Assembly: GCA_947255165.1 (NCBI GenBank)
Contig: CAMYFZ010000025.1
Coordinates: 1-22,430 of the forward strand
Source: an uncultured Varibaculum sp.
Lineage (GTDB): Bacteria > Actinomycetota > Actinomycetes > Actinomycetales > Actinomycetaceae
DNA length: 22,430 nt
Reading direction: 5' to 3'
Part shown: piece by piece, positions 17,632 through 22,430 of the stretch
Numbering within the stretch: position 1 is the stretch's first letter
Layout: the number at the start of each line of letters is the position of its first letter
Made by a program: the position numbers and the translations under genes
Notes under the pieces: generated by a model
The model's database searches: none
What the model saw: only the letters and a program-made list of their open reading frames with translations
What the model was told of the DNA's origin: nothing

Positions 17632-17660
17632 ATTAAGTGGATTTAAGCGTTAGAAGTCAC
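17632..17660 (-). promoter_or_regulatory. Candidate metK promoter
   Basis: On the minus strand GTGACT (17655-17660), 17 bases, then CTTAAT (17632-17637); four of six bases match in each box. Position fits a short metK leader of about 30 bases. Confidence 0.3.
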
Positions 17661-17907
17661 CATAATGCGTCCTTCAGGAGCCGATTCGCATCCCAGCGCT
17701 CTGGAGGGCGGTTCTGTTCGTGGAGGGCGCTTTTGTCCCTGGAGGGTGATCTTGTCCCTGGGGGGTGATCTTGTCGCCGGAGGGTTCTTTTGTCATGCTC
17801 CCTCCCCTACAGGCGCCGGAGGGTGCTTTCGTCGCCCCCTTTAATCCCGCTGGAGGGCGGTTTCGCCCCTGGAGGGTGATTCTGTCGCCGGAGGGTGATT
17901 CGGCACG

Positions 17908-17934
17908 CCCCCCACAAGCACCTTGAGGCACAAC
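17908..17934. repeat. Element A, first copy
   Basis: Twenty-seven bases with the core ACAAGCACCTTGAGGCACAA. It stands exactly between three forward 19-bp units on its left and two reverse units on its right. The second copy is at 18054-18079. Confidence 0.75.
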
Positions 17935-18053
17935 GCGAACAGTTCCGCCCTCCCGCGACAGTAACGCCCTCCAAAGCGGTTAAAAGGACGCTCTAAGAGG
18001 CCCTCCAAGCGTTCCCGGAGGGCGCTTTCGTCCTTGGAGGGCGATTCTGTACG

Positions 18054-18079
18054 CCCTCACAAACACCTTCAGGCACAAC
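18054..18079. repeat. Element A, second copy
   Basis: Twenty-six bases with the core ACAAACACCTTCAGGCACAA, again exactly between forward units (two) and reverse units (five). It differs from the first copy at about four positions including a one-base length change. Confidence 0.75.
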
Positions 18080-18321
18080 GCCGACATTTCCACCCTCGCG
18101 CGACATTTACACCCTCCCGCGACATTTACACCCTCCAGGGACGGTTCTACCCTCCCGTGACAGTAGCGCCCTCCAGAGGGGGTGAAACGGGAAGTTTAGG
18201 GACCCTTGCGCGAAGCGGTGGCGGGAGGAAAACGCTACGAGTTGAGCCGAGAAATCGAGATGGGGAGAAGAAAATCCACGCGGTTTTCAAATTTTGACGG
18301 TCCTGGCACGGCCGAGGGTTT

Positions 18322-18377
18322 TTTCAATTTCGAAATAACCTGTGGATAACTTGTTGCGTAATTCATCGAAATTGAAA
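18322..18377. repeat. 12-bp inverted repeat enclosing a DnaA box
   Basis: TTTCAATTTCGA (18322-18333) and its perfect reverse complement TCGAAATTGAAA (18366-18377), 32 bases apart. Inside, TGTGGATAA (18341-18349) is the reverse complement of the consensus DnaA box TTATCCACA. The left arm overlaps another dyad, ATTTCGAAAT (18327-18336). Confidence 0.8.
18341..18349 (-). promoter_or_regulatory. Perfect DnaA box (TTATCCACA)
   Basis: Exact consensus on the minus strand. It is the only perfect copy seen in this intergenic region. Isolated DnaA boxes occur outside oriC as regulatory or titration sites, and a 9-mer can occur by chance, though its place in the middle of the 12-bp inverted repeat is notable. 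Confidence 0.55.
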
Positions 18378-18390
18378 TTAAGAATGCGAC

Positions 18391-18549
18391 ATGAAAATTC
18401 ATTAAATTAAATGCATAATTTCTTTTCTTTTAAAGGTAAACTCAGTTTTCTTTTGTACCATTTATCTTTAATTCGCGAAATTAAAATGAATTTTGCGTAA
18501 AAACCGTCCGCTTGGAGGCGAACAGGACGTAGGAAGCGAAAAATTTCGC
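18391..18549. repeat. AT-rich segment with several short dyads
   Basis: ATGAAAATTCAT (18391-18402); TTTAATT-CGCGA-AATTAAA (18467-18485), containing TTCGCGAA; and GCGAAA-AA-TTTCGC (18536-18549). The recurring core CGAAA/TTTCG is shared with the 18322-18377 inverted repeat, which suggests a family of related sites rather than unrelated hairpins. Confidence 0.6.
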
Positions 18550-18609
18550 ACCCAAACTGCTATCTTTAAACATTGCTAAAGTATGGCGCATTTCACACAA
18601 AAAGCACGC

Positions 18610-18771
18610 TTATTCTTCTTGCGAGTTCCCCCAGTCACTTGATTTTGAAGCAATCCGGACGTAATGGCAGGTGAAAGCATATACATAAGCCAAGATAAAA
18701 ACGCCGGCGGGCAGCCAAATGAATCGCGGGTTAGTACGAGAGAAAGGATGAGGATGAAGAGTAAACCGCAC
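18610..18771 (-). CDS. Possible 53-residue single-pass membrane protein
   Basis: GTG-started frame reading MRFTLHPHPFSRTNPR, then a hydrophobic stretch FIWLPAGVFILAYVYAFTC (about residues 17-35), then HYVRIASKSSDWGNSQEE. The layout (basic N-terminal part, one good membrane helix, short polar acidic tail) looks like a real small membrane protein. Against it: no clear ribosome binding site before the GTG, and the opposite strand also has a 41-codon open frame (18664-18789). Family not recognised; start uncertain. Confidence 0.4.
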   Translation of the reverse strand: MRFTLHPHPFSRTNPRFIWLPAGVFILAYVYAFTCHYVRIASKSSDWGNSQEE

Positions 18772-18873
18772 TCAGCTATGGCTAACTAGGACGCGGGAGG
18801 GTTAGGGCAAAGAGGATGCAGAGTCACGGGACGAGAGTGAGGAAGCAGCACGAACTCCTATCACCGGTAGTGC

Positions 18874-18958
18874 GCACTATTAACGCCCACGGCAGCAAGA
18901 CGCTATCAGCACCGGGCAAAGCACTATCAGAAGTGGCAAGACACGCTGAACTACGGAA
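18874..18958. repeat. Degenerate ~20-bp tandem repeat
   Basis: Four loosely similar units beginning GCACTATTAACGCC (18874), GACGCTATCAGCACC (18899), GCACTATCAGAAGTGG (18921) and GACACGCTGAACTACGG (18940), each ending near GGCAA/GGAA. Unit lengths are 25, 22, 19 and 19 bases. It is distinct in sequence from the GGAGGG array. Confidence 0.45.
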
Positions 18959-19001
18959 GCATGGGCACTACCGCGCGAAATAAACCGCTACTAACCTGCC
19001 T

Positions 19002-19907
19002 CTATTCTTCGGCGCCCGCTTCGCTGCCTCCGGTAGGAACCACCAACACTGGGCAGGCCGAGTGCGCCAGCACCGATTGCGAGGTGGATCCCATCAGTAC
19101 CCCGGCAAAACCTCCGCGGCCGCGAGTACCGACCACTACCAGGTCAACGGCAGTTGAAAACTCTGTCAGCAACGCCGCTGGATTCCCGTCTAGAGCGTGC
19201 GAATGCACTTTCACTCCACTATCAGCGACTTCTTCCTTGCAAATTTCCTTTAATTCGCTGCGCACATCCCGCAAGATGCTGTCGCGATCGACCGATGCCG
19301 GCAACCAGGAAAGAACCCCCGCTGATGACGCCAGCGGAATCGCATCCACGGCGGTCAGCTCCGCACCCCAAACTTTTGCTTCACTGATAGCGCGCCGCAA
19401 CGATTTCCGGGAACGCTTGGAACCGTCTACGCCGATGACAATTTTCTTTACCGGGACGAACTCATTTTCAGCACCCCGCCGCGGTATCACCACTACCGGG
19501 CAGCGCGAATAGCCAGGTAGCGCCGAGGAAGTCGCTCCCAACAACCGGTCGGTAAACCCACCCCCACCCCGGGTACCAACCACTATCAAATCGACTTGCT
19601 GCGACAGCTGCACCAAAATCGCGGTGGGATCGCCAGCATCAACTCGCCCCTTAGCTTGGTAACCCAGCTTTTCTAGGTGGGCGATGGCTTCGTCAACTAC
19701 GGTTTGGGCGCTGTCCCGAATCGCATCATTGTCCACCACCGCGAATCCGGAATCCATTGACGCGGCCGTATAGGAGGGCAGCGCGTAGGCGCATAATACT
19801 TGCAGCTCAGCACCACTTTGTTTGGCGCGCGCGCCCGCCCATTCTGCGGCCTCCAGGGATTCGGGGGAGCCGTCAACTCCCACTAAGATCTTTTCTTTTT
19901 CCGCCAT
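19002..19907 (-). CDS. Universal stress protein, two tandem UspA domains
   Basis: 301-residue protein with two Usp domains. Domain 1 (about 1-147) starts ILVGVDGSPES and has the ATP-binding loop GTRGGGGFTDRLLGATSS; domain 2 (about 155-295) starts IVIGVDGSKRS and has GTRGRGGFAGVLMGSTSQS, both of the G-2x-G-9x-G-S/T type that binds ATP. Such tandem proteins act in stress, dormancy or redox response in actinobacteria; the partner is not known. ATG 19907 is used: AGGAGGG lies ten bases upstream, and the in-frame GTG at 19931 lies before that site. Apparently monocistronic. Confidence 0.95.
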   Translation of the reverse strand: MAEKEKILVGVDGSPESLEAAEWAGARAKQSGAELQVLCAYALPSYTAASMDSGFAVVDNDAIRDSAQTVVDEAIAHLEKLGYQAKGRVDAGDPTAILVQLSQQVDLIVVGTRGGGGFTDRLLGATSSALPGYSRCPVVVIPRRGAENEFVPVKKIVIGVDGSKRSRKSLRRAISEAKVWGAELTAVDAIPLASSAGVLSWLPASVDRDSILRDVRSELKEICKEEVADSGVKVHSHALDGNPAALLTEFSTAVDLVVVGTRGRGGFAGVLMGSTSQSVLAHSACPVLVVPTGGSEAGAEE

Positions 19908-19951
19908 GATGATGCCACCCTCCTGCTGCACCGATGCCTGCTTGCTTCCAT

Positions 19952-19957
19952 TTTATA
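19952..19957 (-). promoter_or_regulatory. Candidate -10 box of the universal stress gene
   Basis: TATAAA on the minus strand, about 45 bases upstream of the start. No good -35 at 17 bases, so it might be read by an alternative sigma factor or with activator help. Confidence 0.3.
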
Positions 19958-20040
19958 GGCCGCAGGACGCATTTGCGCTGAAATGAGCGGTGCGCACGGG
20001 AAACGGGCGCGGAAACCTACGGGGGAAACGAGCCTTGCGC

Positions 20041-21081
20041 TCAGCTGAAGATTTTATCTTTATCCTGAGGTGCCGCCGAGTCGTTTTTTGCGTTGTGTGT
20101 GCCAGCCTGGGGCGCGGGTGAGGACTTGTGTGATCGCCTGGAATGACGAGATCCTTTACGTTTACGCGATTCCCGGAACTTCTTCGCTCTTTCCGTACGG
20201 GTTAGTCTGCCTACTTGCGCCAAGTTTTCTTCTTCGTTCCCGCTATCTGCTTCATCGCCTTTTTTACGGTCTTTACGCAGGTAGCGCGCCACGATGGTGC
20301 CTCCCACTGCGGAAATAATTATCGGCGCAATCATCCACCACCGCAGTGCATCCCACCAGGTGGGGCCTTCTTCATTCATAGGGGGCGCGGTCTTGAGGGC
20401 TATGCGTTCGGCGGTAACCACCAGCCGGTGAGTGTTGGTGCCGTAGGGGGTGCAGGTAAATAGGGTCAGAATATCTTTACCTGGTTTCGGCTCGAATAAG
20501 TCCAACTGGGTGGGTTTGATTACGTGGATAGCGCGGACTTTATAGGCAAGTTTTTGTCCCGCCACCTGCACATAGGCAATATCGCCGACTTTGACATCGT
20601 GCAAGCCGTCAAACAAACTGGCGGTCCTCATCCCGGAATGGGCGGTGAGCACCGCGTTCACCCCTTTACCGCCGACTGGCAACCCGGTGCCAAAAAGGTG
20701 TCCGGCTCCCCGCGCGATTGCGTCATCTTCGGTGCCGTGCCGCACCGGTAAGTCTATTTGCCCAGATGGCACCACTAGACGCGCCATTACGTCTCCGGGG
20801 AGGGTCGCTAAGTATTCTTGGTATTCTTCCGACCCGGTTTTGGTCATCTGGTAGAGGTAGGGGTCAAGAATGGGGATTCCGCGGATGTTGGCGTTGTATT
20901 CATGCGCCGCTTTCAGCAGCGCCTGTGACTGGTCGGGATGATTAGCCATCCGCTTCATCTCTTGTGCTTCTAGGCGCGAGATTTCACCGATACGCACATT
21001 ACCAGCGAAAATAGCGACTACCGGATATAGCAGGAGCAACGCTCCCACTACTGTTAAGACAATGATTAAGACTCTTCGCAA
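20041..21081 (-). CDS. srtC: Class C (pilin-polymerising) sortase
   Basis: 346-residue membrane transpeptidase that links pilin subunits. N-terminal membrane helix (about residues 5-25), lid motif DPY (73-75) that covers the active site in class C enzymes, catalytic H148 (LTAHSGM), C210 in LFTCTPYG and R219 in NTHRLVV, then a second membrane helix (about 249-265) typical of class C. The last ~75 residues form a very polar, Lys/Arg/Ser-rich cytoplasmic tail. The start is TTG 21081, seven bases after AAAGGGGG; the TTG at 21099 lies before that site. Placed after the pilin on the same strand, as in Actinomyces fim operons, so the pilin is its expected substrate. Confidence 0.95.
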   Translation of the reverse strand: MRRVLIIVLTVVGALLLLYPVVAIFAGNVRIGEISRLEAQEMKRMANHPDQSQALLKAAHEYNANIRGIPILDPYLYQMTKTGSEEYQEYLATLPGDVMARLVVPSGQIDLPVRHGTEDDAIARGAGHLFGTGLPVGGKGVNAVLTAHSGMRTASLFDGLHDVKVGDIAYVQVAGQKLAYKVRAIHVIKPTQLDLFEPKPGKDILTLFTCTPYGTNTHRLVVTAERIALKTAPPMNEEGPTWWDALRWWMIAPIIISAVGGTIVARYLRKDRKKGDEADSGNEEENLAQVGRLTRTERAKKFRESRKRKGSRHSRRSHKSSPAPQAGTHNAKNDSAAPQDKDKIFS

Positions 21082-21285
21082 TGCGGTTCCCCCTTTCAAA
21101 ATTCTTAGCAGTTTTTGCCTAGCTATTCTTTTAGCTGGCTCGGTATTTTTAACCCACCTCGGGTGCTTAAGCTTCCTGCAATCTAGATCAGACTCTTATT
21201 ACTTTTTAGTTAGCTGCTTCTCCCCTGGCCGGCTGGCCTGCTTTCCGCCGCCTTTTCCGGCAAACATTTTCCAGTTTAAGGGCGC

Positions 21286-21325
21286 AAAGAGGGGGCGACG
21301 CATTCGGTTGCGTCGCCCCCTCTTT
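21286..21325. terminator. Strong stem-loop between pilin and sortase genes
   Basis: Perfect 17-bp stem AAAGAGGGGGCGACGCA / TGCGTCGCCCCCTCTTT with loop TTCGGT. It begins 50 bases after the pilin stop. The stem itself ends in TCTTT on both strands, but the following T-run is short. Acting as a leaky terminator or mRNA 3'-end stabiliser, it would give more pilin than sortase transcript. Confidence 0.8.
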
Positions 21326-21375
21326 GGCATTAGGGGCTATTGTTCACTCTATTATTAGTTTTCCTAGACCTGCGC

Positions 21376-22430
21376 CTATTCCTTACGGCGTTTAACCGCT
21401 AGGGTCACGCCGATGGAAACTAGGATCAAGCCCAGAGCCGAAACGAGTAGAATCCCCTGCGCACCAGTCAGCGGCAGCCCCAGGTTCTTGTGGTTGGTAA
21501 TCTGCACGAAGTTACCGTCACCCGCTTTGGCGGTAGACAGAGTAGTAACCGTTCCCGGCTTAGTAAGCGAGAATTTAATCGGCTCCGGCAGAATCTGGTA
21601 ACCAGCCGGAGCTTGTTCCTCAACCAGGCAGTAGGGTACCTGGTCCGCTTCCGCTACTGCTGCCCCATCAATCCAGTTAGTCAACTGCAAATCAGAGATT
21701 TTCACTAAACCGTCAGTGCCGGTCGCTTTCGAGGTCTTGATAGTCGAGCCATAGCTGGAGCAATCTTTATTGTCCGAGGTATCCAGGTGAACACTGAAAA
21801 TAGCGCCAGCCAGAGTCTCGCCCGCGCTGTTGACCTTCTTAATCACGATATCGCCGTGCCGGGTCTCAACCTCCGGGGAGTTAATCGGCTTATTGTTATC
21901 TTTTGACCACTTATTCGGGTACAACTGACCAGTGTTCTTGGTCAAGCCATCAGCCGGAACGCTCTTTAGCTTAACGTGCAAAGTAACCTCGATCTTGGCG
22001 CCAGCAGCGATAGTATTCAGACCGGTACCTTTGAAGGCGACGGTGACGGTAGTACGTTCGGGATTACCATCCTTAACGGTCGTGGCATCAAAATCGGTCG
22101 TAACCTGGTCGGCAATCTTGGCGGTAGTCTTTACATACTCCACATTGGCGGGCAACTGGTCGACAATCTGGTATAGATTACCCAGGTCAGCGCCATCCAT
22201 CTTTCCATCGCCATTGACGTCAGCACCAGTGGAAGTGGTGGTCAAGACGTACTTAAACTCATCCATAGTGTTTGCAGCGCCCTGATTCAAAGTAGTAACG
22301 CCCTTGTCTACGACCTTCTTATCCAGTTCGTTTTCCTGGTTCTTGGGGTAGACGTGTACGTCGCTATTCCAGGCCTTACCATCGGGATTGGTCATCGGCA
22401 AAGTAACTGCGAAGGGAGCAATCGGAGTGA
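21376..22430 (-). CDS. LPXTG-anchored shaft pilin (SpaA/FimA-FimP type), 5' end outside window
   Basis: C-terminal 350 residues of a surface pilin; the frame stays open to the right edge (reading TPIAPFAVTLPMTNPDG), so the N-terminus is missing. The pilin motif VHVYPKN, whose lysine is joined to the next subunit, is present. An isopeptide-forming D2 domain follows, then a CNA_B-like domain (GDIVIKKVNSAGETLAGAIF to the end) with E-box YCLVEEQAPAGYQIL and two cysteines (NKDC, VPYC) likely to form a disulfide as in Actinomyces FimA/FimP. The end is sorting signal LPLTG, a hydrophobic helix and KRRKE. Unusual: an EF-hand-like loop at 22186-22221. Polymerised by the downstream class C sortase. Confidence 0.95.
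   Translation of the reverse strand, partial: TPIAPFAVTLPMTNPDGKAWNSDVHVYPKNQENELDKKVVDKGVTTLNQGAANTMDEFKYVLTTTSTGADVNGDGKMDGADLGNLYQIVDQLPANVEYVKTTAKIADQVTTDFDATTVKDGNPERTTVTVAFKGTGLNTIAAGAKIEVTLHVKLKSVPADGLTKNTGQLYPNKWSKDNNKPINSPEVETRHGDIVIKKVNSAGETLAGAIFSVHLDTSDNKDCSSYGSTIKTSKATGTDGLVKISDLQLTNWIDGAAVAEADQVPYCLVEEQAPAGYQILPEPIKFSLTKPGTVTTLSTAKAGDGNFVQITNHKNLGLPLTGAQGILLVSALGLILVSIGVTLAVKRRKE

Larger units (their letters stand above)
17702..18174. repeat. Array of 19-bp repeats in both orientations
   Basis: Unit close to TGGAGGGTGATTCTGTCGC. Forward copies, in 19-base register: 17702-17720, 17721-17739, 17740-17758, 17759-17777, 17778-17796; single copy 17817-17835; 17851-17869, 17870-17888, 17889-17907; 18016-18034, 18035-18053. 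Reverse copies (CGCGACATTTACACCCTCC type): 17935-17953, 17954-17972; 18080-18098, 18099-18117, 18118-18136, 18137-18155, 18156-18174. Two copies (18099 and 18118) are identical; the others differ at several sites. The GGAGGG end is the most constant part. 19 is not a multiple of three, so the array does not encode a periodic protein, and there are no unique spacers, so it is not CRISPR. Confidence 0.9.
17596..19001. other. Gene-poor 1.4-kb intergenic region with repeats
   Basis: Between metK and the universal stress gene, both on the minus strand. From left to right: metK promoter zone (17596-17700), 19-bp repeat array (17702-18174), a stretch without recognised features (18175-18321), an AT-rich dyad-filled part with a DnaA box (18322-18549), a possible 53-residue gene on the minus strand (18610-18771), a stretch without features (18772-18860), and a degenerate repeat (18874-18958). 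Details are given in separate entries. Confidence 0.8.

Noticed and set aside
17596..17700. SAM riboswitch upstream of metK
   Set aside because: No SAM-I, SAM-II or SAM-IV type core was recognisable and the leader appears short.
17702..18174. CRISPR array
   Set aside because: Units are directly adjacent without unique spacers, occur in both orientations, and no cas genes are present.
17674..18297. Open frames across the repeat array (for example 17674-17931 and 18034-18297)
   Set aside because: They read through 19-bp units in shifting frames and give no periodic or recognisable protein.
18322..18377. Chromosomal oriC
   Set aside because: Only one perfect DnaA box and no dnaA, dnaN, rpmH or parAB nearby; kept only as an origin-like curiosity.
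18664..18789. 41-codon open frame on the plus strand (MAGESIYISQDKNAGG...)
   Set aside because: Overlaps the more protein-like minus-strand frame, has no ribosome binding site, and is basic and without a hydrophobic core.
18175..18960. Structured RNA genes (RNase P RNA, tmRNA, SRP RNA, 6S)
   Set aside because: Looked for because of the gene-free length, but none of the conserved core motifs of these RNAs was found.

Overview
The window comes from an actinobacterium, most likely of the family Actinomycetaceae (relatives such as Actinomyces, Varibaculum or Mobiluncus; the genus cannot be fixed from this sequence). Reasons: the division block ftsZ-pgeF-sepF-yggT-divIVA-lspA-rluD is actinobacterial in order and in protein type (FtsZ ending in DVPDFMR, a long coiled-coil Wag31-type DivIVA); there is an Rv3235-like protein and a DUF6912-like protein beside secA; and a class C sortase sits with an LPXTG pilin of Actinomyces FimA/FimP type. 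Most genes lie on the minus strand.

Layout. 1-797: 5'-truncated SpoU/TrmH RNA methyltransferase (+). 826-1376: DinJ-YafQ type toxin-antitoxin pair (-). 1576-5361: a minus-strand operon, in order of transcription comEA, comEC, holA, zur (DNA uptake, clamp-loader delta subunit, Fur/Zur repressor). 5566-11135: division and envelope block, in order of transcription ftsZ, pgeF, sepF, yggT, divIVA, then lspA and rluD after a good intrinsic terminator. The yggS gene often found between pgeF and sepF is absent. ftsZ is preceded not by ftsQ but by a divergent HIT-family gene (11332-11760). 11929-13368: two actinobacterial genes of unknown function. 13505-17595: metK then secA (-).

17596-19001 is the odd part of the window: 1.4 kb with almost no coding signal. 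It holds an array of at least sixteen copies of a 19-bp repeat in both orientations, organised as two convergent modules around a shared 26-27 bp element. Next comes an AT-rich segment with a perfect DnaA box inside a 12-bp inverted repeat and several other dyads, then a possible 53-residue membrane protein and a degenerate ~20-bp repeat. This is the best candidate for something undescribed; it resembles a replication or chromosome-organisation site, but that is inference only.

19002-19907: a two-domain universal stress protein. 20041-22430: pilus locus, with the 3' part of a shaft-type pilin (running off the right edge), a 17-bp-stem terminator and a class C sortase. The pilin carries an EF-hand/dockerin-like calcium loop. 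No rRNA, tRNA, insertion sequence, prophage or CRISPR array was recognised.
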